From Thermoplasmata archaeon (GTDB lineage: Archaea; Thermoplasmatota; Thermoplasmata; UBA184), in contig JAKAZU010000032.1 of NCBI GenBank assembly GCA_021826525.1, positions 1-8,904 of the forward strand: a stretch of DNA of 8,904 bases, in the 5' to 3' direction. The position numbers were made by a program, and so were the translations under genes. This document shows positions 1 to 6,604 of this stretch, piece after piece; positions within the stretch are counted from its first letter, which is position 1, and every line of letters begins with the position of its first letter. Under the pieces are notes generated by a model. It saw only the letters and a list, made by a program, of their open reading frames with translations. It was not told the origin of the DNA and did not search any database.

Positions 1-1377
1 GCCCGTGTTCTTCACTCCTCCGAACGGGAGCTGGACCTCGGCGCCGATCGTCGGGGCATTGATGTAGGTAATCCCGGCCTCGAGCTCCTGCATCGCCCGG
101 AAGGCGCGGTTCACGTCCCGCGTGTAGATCGACGAGGACAGCCCGTAGCTGACATCGTTCGCCACGCGCACCGCCTCCTCATAGTCGCGCACCCGCAGGA
201 CCGACAGGACGGGCCCGAAGATCTCCTCCCGGGAGATCCGGGTCCCATGGGCCGTCTCGAAGATCGTGGGCTCGATGAAGAACCCGCGATCGTACTCACC
301 GCCGTGGAGCTTCCGACCCCCGATCCGAAGCTTCGCCTCCTTCTTGCCGATCTCGATGAACTCGAGGATCTTGCGTTCCTGGTCCTCGGAGGCGACCGGG
401 CCCATCTCGATCTTCGCATCGAGCGGATTGCCGACGGGGAAGTGCTTCAGTCGTTCGAGCAGCATGCCGAGGAACGCGTCGTAGATCTTCTCGTGCAGGA
501 TGAGCCGGCTCGTGGCGGTGCAGCGCTGGCCGGAGGTGCCGAACGCGCCGAAGAGGACGCCGTCGAGCGCGAGGGAGAGGTCCGCGTCCTCCATCAGGAT
601 GACGGGGTTCTTTCCCCCGAGCTCGAGGTGGACCATCTTCAGGCCCTGCGCGCCCTTGACATAGACATCGCGACCGGCGTCGACCCCGCCCGTGAAGGAG
701 ATCGTGCGGATCCGAGGCTCGGCCACGAGGGCGCTACCGACGACCCCGCCGGATCCCGTGACGAGATTGAGGACCCCCGGGGGGAGCCCCGCCTCCTCGT
801 AAGCCTTCACGACCTCCGCCGCGCAACCGGCGGTGTTCGAGGCCGGCTTGAAGACGATCGTGTTGCCCGAGATCAGAGCCGCCGCGATCTTCCAGTTCGG
901 GATCGCGGTCGGAAAGTTCCACGGCGTGATGCATGCGACGATCCCCTTCGGCTGGCGGATCGTCATGCAGAACTTCGAGCGCAGCTCGGACGGAACGGTC
1001 TCGCCGGCCAGCCGACGGCCCTCGCCCGCCATGTACTCCACGAAATCGATCGACTCTTGCACGTCGCCCCGGCCCTCGGCGATGACCTTCCCCATCTCCC
1101 GGGTCACGATCCGACCGAGCTCCTCCTTGCGTCGCTTGAGGATCTCGGCGACCCGGAGCAGGAGGTTCCCGCGGTGCGGAGCGGGGGTGTCGCGCCACTT
1201 CGGGAACGCCGCGTGCGCGGCGTCGATCGCCGCCGCGACGTCCTGCGTGGTTCCCGAGATGAACGAGCCGACCGGCTCTCGGGTGGCTGGGTTGATCGTC
1301 TGGAATCGGGTCCGTCCCGCCGGCGAAACCCACTTCCCGCCGATGAAGAGTCCGTATTCCGGAGCCCGCGCCGCCAT
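1..1377 (-). CDS. NAD(P)-dependent aldehyde dehydrogenase, C-terminus cut by window edge
   Basis: Oxidises an aldehyde to its carboxylic acid with NAD(P)+, presumably in the cytoplasm. The frame stays open from ATG at 1377 to base 1, giving 459 residues of a family usually about 480-500 long, so roughly 25-40 residues are missing. ALDH signatures appear in order: TPWNFP (151-156, with Asn154), FKPAS (176-180), the Rossmann-fold FTGG (228-231), LELGGKNP with general base Glu252, GQRC with catalytic Cys286 (codon 520-522), EIFGPV (385-390), and [13 protein letters not shown] near the end. FTGG replaces the more common FTGS. It lies downstream of serS on the same strand with a 65-nt gap and has its own TATA-like box. 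The ATG precedes the usual N-terminal FIGGKWV motif by nine residues. Substrate cannot be assigned. Semialdehydes or glyceraldehyde (an ALDH does this in the non-phosphorylative Entner-Doudoroff route of Thermoplasma) are possibilities only by family knowledge. Confidence 0.93.
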   Translation of the reverse strand, partial: MAARAPEYGLFIGGKWVSPAGRTRFQTINPATREPVGSFISGTTQDVAAAIDAAHAAFPKWRDTPAPHRGNLLLRVAEILKRRKEELGRIVTREMGKVIAEGRGDVQESIDFVEYMAGEGRRLAGETVPSELRSKFCMTIRQPKGIVACITPWNFPTAIPNWKIAAALISGNTIVFKPASNTAGCAAEVVKAYEEAGLPPGVLNLVTGSGGVVGSALVAEPRIRTISFTGGVDAGRDVYVKGAQGLKMVHLELGGKNPVILMEDADLSLALDGVLFGAFGTSGQRCTATSRLILHEKIYDAFLGMLLERLKHFPVGNPLDAKIEMGPVASEDQERKILEFIEIGKKEAKLRIGGRKLHGGEYDRGFFIEPTIFETAHGTRISREEIFGPVLSVLRVRDYEEAVRVANDVSYGLSSSIYTRDVNRAFRAMQELEAGITYINAPTIGAEVQLPFGGVKNTG

Positions 1378-1411
1378 GTTTGCGTCCCTCGAGCGGCCGA
1401 CACGACCCGGG

Positions 1412-1419
1412 TCTTTAAG
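1412..1419 (-). promoter_or_regulatory. Putative TATA box of the aldehyde dehydrogenase gene
   Basis: On the minus strand the 65-nt gap between serS and the ALDH gene reads mostly G+C except for CTTAAAGA, centred about 38 nt upstream of the ALDH ATG. With the usual archaeal spacing of about 26 nt from TATA to transcription start, the transcript would begin near 1389-1391 and have a leader of about 12 nt. A weak GAGGG lies at 8-12 nt before the ATG. This is position and composition evidence only. Confidence 0.35.
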
Positions 1420-1442
1420 GGTACCCGGAGGACGCCGGAACG

Positions 1443-2789
1443 TCAGCGCGCCGAGGACTCGGTCCCGGTCCGTTTGGGGTGCTTGCCCTGCGAGAGCGCC
1501 TTCTCGCCGATGAACGGCAGCGGACGTAGGTGACGCGCTCCTCCCATCTCCTCGCGGAGCGCCTCAGGGATCTCGATGCGGCCGTCCGGCCCTTGGTAGT
1601 TCTCGAGGATCGCGATCACCAGCCGGGGGAGCGCCACTCCGGAGCCATTCAAGGTGTGCAGGTACTCCGGCTTCTGAGCCTGGGCCCGACGAAGGCGGAT
1701 GTTCGTCCGGACGGACTGGTACGCCTCGAAGTTGGAGACCGAGCTGACCTCGAGCCAACGGGAGACCCCGGGGGCCCAGAGTTCGAGGTCGTAGCACTTG
1801 GCGGCCTTCTCGGGGAGGTCGCCGGCGCACAGGTTGAGGACGCGATACGGCAGGTCGAGTCCCCGAAGGACCGCCTCCGCTTCGCCCCGGAGCGTCTCGA
1901 GTTGCGCGTAGGAGTCCTCGGGCGTGCTGAAGTTGACGAGCTCGACCTTGTCGAACTGATGGACCCGAGCGATCCCTCGGGTCTCGACGCCGTGGCCCCC
2001 CGCCTCTCGGCGGAAGCACGGTGTATACGCCATGACCTTGTACGGTAGATCCTCCGGGAGCAGCACTTCGTCCCGGAACAGGTTCGTGACCGGGACCTCC
2101 GCGGTCGGGGCCAACCACAGGTCATCGAGTTGGACCTGATAGGAGTCCTCGGCGAACTTCGGCAGCTGCCCCGTCCCCTGCATCGAGGTCGAGTTGATCA
2201 GGATGGGCGGGACGACCTCGACGTACCCGTGGGAGAGGTGGAGCTGGCGCATGTAGCGGATGAGCGCGTGTTCGAGGCGCGCGAGATCGCCCCAGAGGAC
2301 GTAGAACCCTTCCCCGGCGACCTTGACCCCTCGTTGCTCGTCCAGGAGGTTGAGCTCGTGGCCCACATCGAAGTGCGGGCGCGGGGCCGCGGGAGCCGCA
2401 CGACGCATCGCATGCTCCGCGACGACGACGTTCTCCGTCGCGTCCCGGCCCGGCGGGACCGAGGAGTGGGGGATCTGAGGGAGTCCGAGCAGGCCGGTTC
2501 GAAGGCGCTCTTCCAGGGACTCGCTCTTCGTTTCGAGTTCCCGGATCCGTTCCCGCAGTTGCCCGAACTCGGCGCGTCCGGCTTCCGCGACGTTCGCGGG
2601 GGCCGCGGGGGCCGGCCGGCGAGCCGCCGTGTTCCGTTGCGCGCGGAGGCGGTTGATGTCCTCTCCGAGCGATCGTCGCTCACGGTCGAGTTCGAGCAGC
2701 CGGTCGATCTCGCCGGGATCTCGGCCCCGGGCAACCAAACCGGCACGCAGCAGGTCCGGGTGTTCGCGGACGTAGGCCATCGGGTACAT
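1443..2789 (-). CDS. serS: Seryl-tRNA synthetase, bacterial/common type (class II)
   Basis: Charges tRNA-Ser (and tRNA-Sec where present) with serine, using ATP, in the cytoplasm. The 448-residue product has the normal SerRS layout. An N-terminal tRNA-binding antiparallel coiled coil spans about 29-99. The class II core then shows VPPILIN near motif 1 (193-199), the serine-site TAE (229-231), motif 2 FRRE with the RGIARVHQF strand (259-279), and motif 3 GSGVALPRL (382-390). The common SerRS form is recognisable, not the rare methanogen form. The coiled-coil turn has an Ala/Pro-rich run (residues 55-66) where a charged loop is usual. About 28 residues follow the usual end near PEALREEMGG, finishing in a basic/polar tail. 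Start: ATG at 2789 or ATG at 2780 (three codons later); both are close behind a TATA-like element and have no Shine-Dalgarno. The reading frame stays open far upstream into the helicase gene, but that part is an antisense shadow. Confidence 0.96.
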   Translation of the reverse strand: MYPMAYVREHPDLLRAGLVARGRDPGEIDRLLELDRERRSLGEDINRLRAQRNTAARRPAPAAPANVAEAGRAEFGQLRERIRELETKSESLEERLRTGLLGLPQIPHSSVPPGRDATENVVVAEHAMRRAAPAAPRPHFDVGHELNLLDEQRGVKVAGEGFYVLWGDLARLEHALIRYMRQLHLSHGYVEVVPPILINSTSMQGTGQLPKFAEDSYQVQLDDLWLAPTAEVPVTNLFRDEVLLPEDLPYKVMAYTPCFRREAGGHGVETRGIARVHQFDKVELVNFSTPEDSYAQLETLRGEAEAVLRGLDLPYRVLNLCAGDLPEKAAKCYDLELWAPGVSRWLEVSSVSNFEAYQSVRTNIRLRRAQAQKPEYLHTLNGSGVALPRLVIAILENYQGPDGRIEIPEALREEMGGARHLRPLPFIGEKALSQGKHPKRTGTESSAR

Positions 2790-2816
2790 CGGTTCGATCC
2801 CGGTGAGCCCCAGAGC

Positions 2817-2824
2817 GATTAACG
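2817..2824 (-). promoter_or_regulatory. Putative TATA box of serS, possibly bidirectional
   Basis: CGTTAATC on the minus strand is the only AT-rich patch just upstream of serS, centred about 31 nt before ATG 2789. Normal TATA-to-start spacing puts transcription start near 2794, giving an almost leaderless serS mRNA, which fits the lack of a Shine-Dalgarno. The core TTAA is symmetric, so the same element could also fire rightward, with a start near 2846, if the helicase begins at ATG 2865 or 2874. Confidence 0.35.
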
Positions 2825-2922
2825 GTTGTCGTCGACCCGAGCCCCACGATGCGCTCGCACCGTCATGGCGCCGATGTCGATTCTCGGCCGGAGCGAAGGC
2901 GCCGGGCGCGAGAGGCACCACC

Positions 2923-2933
2923 GCTATCTGAAT
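2923..2933 (+). promoter_or_regulatory. Candidate TATA box for the helicase gene
   Basis: GCTATCTGAAT stands out in a G+C-rich stretch and sits about 37 nt before the GTG at 2964, giving a leader of about 11 nt. It is one reason for preferring the 2964 start. If translation starts further upstream, this element lies inside the gene and means nothing. Confidence 0.25.
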
Positions 2934-2963
2934 GGGGCCCGTCCCGATCGTTGGGTCCCACGC

Positions 2964-4700
2964 GTGAGCCGCCAACGATCGCTGGAGGAGTTCCGTACCG
3001 GGCCGGGGCCGCTCGTCCCTCCGGTGGCGGTGCGACGGCCCAAGTACGACGGGTATCCCGAGATCTGGCGAGTCGAGAACGGGAACATCGTCCACCCTTT
3101 CGTCCGATCCGGCACCCTTCGCGCGTTGCCCTTCCAGATCGATCTCGCGCGGATCGGACTCGAGGAAGACCTCCTGGTCGTGCTTCCGACCGGGCTCGGC
3201 AAGACCGTGATCGCCGCCTTGATCGCCTCCGAGGTCCTCCGCCGGACGGACGGCAAGGTTCTCTTTCTCGCCCCGACCCGTCCGCTCGTCCAACAGCACG
3301 CGGACTCCTTTGGGCGGTGGCTGGGCGAGACCCGACGCGCCCGATTCACGGGTACGGTCAAGCGTCCGATCCGCGAAGGCGCGTGGGAGAATAGCGACCT
3401 GGTCTTCGCGACACCCGAGATCATCCAGAACGACCTTGCGGCCGGCCGGTACGATCTCTCGGACGTCCAGCTGCTCGTCTTCGACGAGGCCCACCACGCA
3501 GTCGGCAAGTACGTCTACGTCCCGATCGCGGAGCGGTACCGGAAGGAACGCCCGAAGGGAGGCCGCGTCCTCGGTCTGACCGCGTCCCCCGGGGGCAAGG
3601 ACGAGCGGATCGAGGAGGTCGTCGCCGCTCTCGGGGTCGCAAGGATCGAGGCCCGCAGCCGAGAGGACGACGGGGTCCGCGAGTACGTGCAGGAGATCGA
3701 CGTCGAGTACCGTTGGGTCGACCTGACACCGGAGGTTCGCGAGATCCGAGATCGCCTCCGGGACGCCTCCCACGAGACGGCGCGACGACTGCAGCGACTC
3801 GGGTACCTTCGCCAGAAGCCGATCCCTTCGTTGACCGTCAAGGATCTGATCGCCCTGCGGGCCGAGATCTTCGCCCGCCCGGGGCCGATGGTGCGCAAGT
3901 TCGGCCCGCTCTATCACCAGCTCATCCTCCTCCACCTCTTTCACGCCGAAGAGCGACTCGAGACCCAGGGCGTGGAACCGTTCCTCCAGTACCTCGACCG
4001 CCTCGCGGCGAAAGAGAAGCCGAGTCGAGGCGACCGTGCGGTGCTGGCGCTCCCCGGCATCGCGGAGGCCCGCCGGAGGGCCGAGGACTACCTACGGAGT
4101 GGGTGCGAAGCGTCCCACCCCAAGCTCGACGCGCTCGTCGAGCTCGTCCGCGAACAACTCGCTCGTCCTCAGGAGCATCGACCCCGCATCCTCATCTTTG
4201 CCCAATACCGCGACACGATCCAAGGGGTCCAGTCGATCCTGGAGGCCCAGAGCTGGAAGGTAGGCCGGTTCGTGGGCCAGGCCACGCGGGACGCGTCGGA
4301 CCCGGGGATGAACCAGGTCGAGCAGGCCCAGATCCTGGGCGCGTTCCGGGCCGGAGCGTTCCCGATCATGGTCGCGAGCAGTGTCGCGGAAGAAGGGCTG
4401 GACGTCCCCGACGTCGATCTCGTCGTGTTCTTCGAGTCGATCCCGAGCGAGATCCGGGCGATCCAGCGCCGAGGGCGAACGGGACGCACTTCGACCGGGC
4501 GCGTCGTGGTCCTCCTCACGCGAGACACCCGAGACGTCCGACATCAAGCCGCCGAGGTCCGCCGCGAGCGATCGATGCGCCGGATCGTCCGCAAGCTTTC
4601 CGCTGCCTCAAAGATGCGGGGCGCGGCGGGGTTGGCCGAGCAGGCGCGCACTCGCCGGGCCCCTCGCCGAAAACGGGCGCGCACGCCACCCGCCTCTTAA
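2964..4700 (+). CDS. Hef/FANCM-family DEAH-box helicase without nuclease domain
   Basis: Superfamily 2 ATP-dependent DNA helicase/translocase related to archaeal Hef and eukaryotic FANCM, which act on stalled or branched replication forks. From GTG 2964 the protein has 578 residues. Motifs in order: Walker A PTGLGKT (75-81), APTRPL (103-108), ATPE (149-152), DEAH (174-177), TASPG (206-210), a helical Hef-type thumb insertion (about 245-400), RILIFAQYRD (408-417), EEGLDVP (476-482) and QRRGRTGR (501-508). Classical Hef continues into an XPF-type nuclease plus helix-hairpin-helix. Here it stops after motif VI with a very basic Arg-rich tail, so any nuclease partner must be encoded elsewhere. 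The start is uncertain. The frame extends back to TTG 2826, with ATG at 2865 and 2874. The homologous part seems to begin near HPFVRSGTLR (residue 44), so even 2964 leaves an unusual leader. Divergent from serS. Confidence 0.9.
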   Translation: MSRQRSLEEFRTGPGPLVPPVAVRRPKYDGYPEIWRVENGNIVHPFVRSGTLRALPFQIDLARIGLEEDLLVVLPTGLGKTVIAALIASEVLRRTDGKVLFLAPTRPLVQQHADSFGRWLGETRRARFTGTVKRPIREGAWENSDLVFATPEIIQNDLAAGRYDLSDVQLLVFDEAHHAVGKYVYVPIAERYRKERPKGGRVLGLTASPGGKDERIEEVVAALGVARIEARSREDDGVREYVQEIDVEYRWVDLTPEVREIRDRLRDASHETARRLQRLGYLRQKPIPSLTVKDLIALRAEIFARPGPMVRKFGPLYHQLILLHLFHAEERLETQGVEPFLQYLDRLAAKEKPSRGDRAVLALPGIAEARRRAEDYLRSGCEASHPKLDALVELVREQLARPQEHRPRILIFAQYRDTIQGVQSILEAQSWKVGRFVGQATRDASDPGMNQVEQAQILGAFRAGAFPIMVASSVAEEGLDVPDVDLVVFFESIPSEIRAIQRRGRTGRTSTGRVVVLLTRDTRDVRHQAAEVRRERSMRRIVRKLSAASKMRGAAGLAEQARTRRAPRRKRARTPPAS

Positions 4701-4730
4701 GCTAGGGCCCGAGGCTGGTCGAGTGCTGAA

Positions 4731-4738
4731 TTTATATC
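4731..4738 (+). promoter_or_regulatory. TATA box of the kdpFABC operon
   Basis: TTTATATC is the most convincing archaeal TATA box in the window, preceded by a purine/A-containing BRE-like patch (GCTGAA). Its centre is about 38 nt before the kdpF ATG at 4773. Transcription should start near 4760, with a leader of 10-15 nt and no Shine-Dalgarno ahead of kdpF. It lies 31 nt past the helicase stop, so the Kdp genes probably have their own promoter and are not merely read through from the helicase. Confidence 0.6.
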
Positions 4739-4740
4739 GC

Positions 4741-4770
4741 GCGCCCGGGGTTCCTCGTCCCGGTTGGCGC
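4741..4770. repeat. Imperfect inverted repeat over the kdp transcription start
   Basis: Between the TATA box and kdpF, GCGCC (4741-4745) pairs with GGCGC (4766-4770), and inside it CGGG (4746-4749) pairs with CCCG (4759-4762), with a three-base bulge on the right arm. It covers the expected transcription start, so most of the left arm would not be transcribed. It is better viewed as a possible DNA operator than an RNA hairpin. In G+C-rich DNA such repeats often arise by chance. Confidence 0.2.
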
Positions 4771-4772
4771 TC

Positions 4773-4886
4773 ATGGACCTGCTCGGCGATATCACCGCCA
4801 ATCTCGGCATGGTGGTATTCACGGGCCTCTCGTTCCTGCTCATCGCCTATCTCGTCCTCTGGATGATCCATCCAGAGTCGGACTGA
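4773..4886 (+). CDS. kdpF: KdpF-like small membrane subunit of the Kdp K+ pump
   Basis: A 37-residue single-span membrane peptide. KdpF stabilises the KdpFABC complex in the membrane and lies at the KdpA-KdpB interface in known structures. Starting at ATG 4773, the product has a short polar N-terminus, a hydrophobic span at about residues 12-32 and a polar end, HPESD. The stretch LLIAYLVLWMIHPE resembles the E. coli KdpF stretch LLLGYLVYALINAE, sharing the YLV core and the acidic end. It sits exactly where kdpF belongs, first in the operon, 10 nt before kdpA and about a dozen bases after the predicted transcription start. It has no Shine-Dalgarno, as expected for a near-leaderless first gene. 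At 37 codons it falls below common gene-calling cut-offs. It is slightly longer than the 29-residue E. coli protein. Position plus similarity make the call fairly strong. Confidence 0.85.
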   Translation: MDLLGDITANLGMVVFTGLSFLLIAYLVLWMIHPESD

Positions 4887-4896
4887 TCGGAGTACC

Positions 4897-6603
4897 GTGT
4901 TCGATCCGCGGAGTCTGATTGACGTAGTCCTGGTACTCGTAGTCGTCCTCCTGATGGCGCCGTTCTTCGGGCGCTATCTGGGGCGGGTGTTCACCGATCG
5001 ACCTGCGTTCGGGGACCGGTTCTGGAACCCGATCGAGCATCAGCTCTTCCGGCTCATCGGTACCAATCCTCGGCACTCGATGCGGTTCAAGGAGTACACG
5101 CTCGCCCTCCTCGTCACGAGCGCGGCGATCGTGCTGTGGATCTTCGCACTGATGGTCTTCCAGTCCTCCCTGCCTTGGAACCCCAACGGGATCCCGGGGA
5201 TGTCGTGGGATCTCGCCCTTCATACGGCCTCCTCCTTCACTACCAACACCGACTTCACCCACTTTATCGCGGAATCGCAACTGAGCCTCGGTGGTGCGAT
5301 CCTGGGACTCCAGATCGCGCTGTTCCTCTCCGCCGGGACCGGCCTCGCGGTCGTGGTCGCGTTCATCCGGGGGTTCACACGCCAGGACGGCACGCTCGGC
5401 AACTTCTACGTCGATCTCGTTCGCGCCGTCACGCGGGTCCTGCTCCCGATGGCGATCCTCGGCGCGCTCGTTCTGGTCGCGATGGGGCTCCCCCAGACGT
5501 TCACGAGCTCCGTCACGGCGTATCCCATGACGGGCGGCGTCCAGACGATCTACCTCGGTCCGGTCGCCTCCTGGACATCGATCGAGATGCTGGGCACGAA
5601 CGGGGGAGGATGGTACGCGGCCAATGCCGCGAACCAGCTCGCCAACCCGACGATCCTCTCGATGCTCTTCCAGACGGGGCTGATGCTCCTCATCCCGTTC
5701 TCGCTCCCGTTCATGTTCGGCCAGATGGTCCGCAAGCCGAACGAAGCGAACCCGTACATCGCGACGATCCTGATCGTCTTCCTGGTCGCGCTCGGGCTGT
5801 TCATGTACTTCCAGTATATCGGGAACCCCGCGCTCGGCGCGCTCCCGGGAGTGACGATTTCGGGGAACTACCCGATCGGGCAGCAGTCGCTGGGAACCTT
5901 ACCAGAGACCTCGTTCTTCCAGGTCTCTTCGATCTATGCCAACGTGGGCGCTCAGGAGATGGCCCTCGGGTCGATCACGCCGGGCGCCCAGATGGTGTCG
6001 TTCTTCGGCATGTTCACGCAGAGCACCCCCGGCGGGGTGGGGACCGGATTCGGAGTTCTCCTCGTATTCTCCCTGGTCGCGGTGTTCATCGGCGGCCTGA
6101 TGGTGGGCCGGACCCCGGAATACCTCGGCAAGAGGGTCGGCAAGGACCAGATGCGCTGGTCGGCGTTCCTCCTCATCAGTCACCCGGCGGTGATCCTCGT
6201 GCCCGTCGTGGTCGTGTTCTTGGCCGGGCTCTCGATCCCGGCGCTCGGAGCGGTCCGGCCCAACCTGCAGGTGAACGCCCACCAGTTCTCGATCCTGCTG
6301 TACGAGTTCACGAGCGAGGGCGCGAACAACGGCAGCGCGATGGGCCCAATCATCGACAATACGATGTTCTTCAATCTCGCCGGCGCGGCGGTCATGCTCG
6401 TCGGTCGGTTCTTCCCCATGATCGCGATGCTCGCGATCGGGTCGCTGTTCTCCCGCGAGGAGCCAATCCCCGCTTCGACGGGAACGCTCCAGACGAACAG
6501 CTTCACGTTCACCTTGTACCTCACGATGCTGCTGATCATCGTATCCGGGCTGCTGTTCCTGCCCGTGATCGCGCTCGGACCGCTCTCCCAGGTCGGAGGC
6601 TAG
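4897..6603 (+). CDS. kdpA: Potassium-transporting ATPase, K+-channel-like subunit KdpA
   Basis: Membrane subunit that selects and takes up K+ for the KdpFABC pump. 568 residues, close to E. coli KdpA (557), with about ten hydrophobic spans. The four pore loops are visible: TTNTDF (115-120), GTNGGG (233-238), NVGAQ (349-353) and EGANNGS (474-480). Other family hallmarks are GMSWDLALHTASSF (101-114), RTPEYLGKRVGK (405-416), and VGRFFP (502-507). Loop 2 is canonical. Loop 1 has D-F where E. coli has N-W, and loop 3 has N-V-G where E. coli has S-C-G, so the filter flanks are divergent. The GTG start at 4897 is chosen because it keeps the first membrane span (about 7-24) and has GGAG at 4889-4892. 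The next ATG, at residue 20, would delete that span. It lies 10 nt after kdpF and 1 nt before kdpB, so translation is probably coupled. Confidence 0.97.
   Translation: MFDPRSLIDVVLVLVVVLLMAPFFGRYLGRVFTDRPAFGDRFWNPIEHQLFRLIGTNPRHSMRFKEYTLALLVTSAAIVLWIFALMVFQSSLPWNPNGIPGMSWDLALHTASSFTTNTDFTHFIAESQLSLGGAILGLQIALFLSAGTGLAVVVAFIRGFTRQDGTLGNFYVDLVRAVTRVLLPMAILGALVLVAMGLPQTFTSSVTAYPMTGGVQTIYLGPVASWTSIEMLGTNGGGWYAANAANQLANPTILSMLFQTGLMLLIPFSLPFMFGQMVRKPNEANPYIATILIVFLVALGLFMYFQYIGNPALGALPGVTISGNYPIGQQSLGTLPETSFFQVSSIYANVGAQEMALGSITPGAQMVSFFGMFTQSTPGGVGTGFGVLLVFSLVAVFIGGLMVGRTPEYLGKRVGKDQMRWSAFLLISHPAVILVPVVVVFLAGLSIPALGAVRPNLQVNAHQFSILLYEFTSEGANNGSAMGPIIDNTMFFNLAGAAVMLVGRFFPMIAMLAIGSLFSREEPIPASTGTLQTNSFTFTLYLTMLLIIVSGLLFLPVIALGPLSQVGG
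6595..6599 (+). promoter_or_regulatory. Shine-Dalgarno GGAGG of kdpB
   Basis: GGAGG lies inside the last codons of kdpA, 5 nt before ATG 6605. It supports that start over the in-frame ATG at 6620 (residue 6). Confidence 0.7.
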
Positions 6604-6604
6604 C

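Noticed and set aside
247..1533. 428-codon plus-strand open frame opposite the aldehyde dehydrogenase
   Set aside because: The minus-strand frame carries clear ALDH motifs across the whole stretch. The opposite frame gives charged, low-complexity sequence with no motif, typical of a shadow frame.
2790..3944. Upstream extension of the serS reading frame to an 833-residue minus-strand protein
   Set aside because: SerRS homology begins at MAYVREHPDLLRA, three codons after ATG 2789. The upstream part is antisense to the helicase and has no recognisable domain; it stays open because stop codons are rare in G+C-rich DNA.
3713..4705. 330-codon plus-strand frame inside the helicase gene
   Set aside because: Another frame of the same strand; Pro/Arg/Gly-rich with no motif, while the true frame holds helicase motifs IV-VI.
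4886..4896. Riboswitch or structured leader ahead of kdpA
   Set aside because: Only ten bases separate kdpF and kdpA, and the operon leader is about a dozen bases, too short for any known K+ or cyclic-di-AMP riboswitch.
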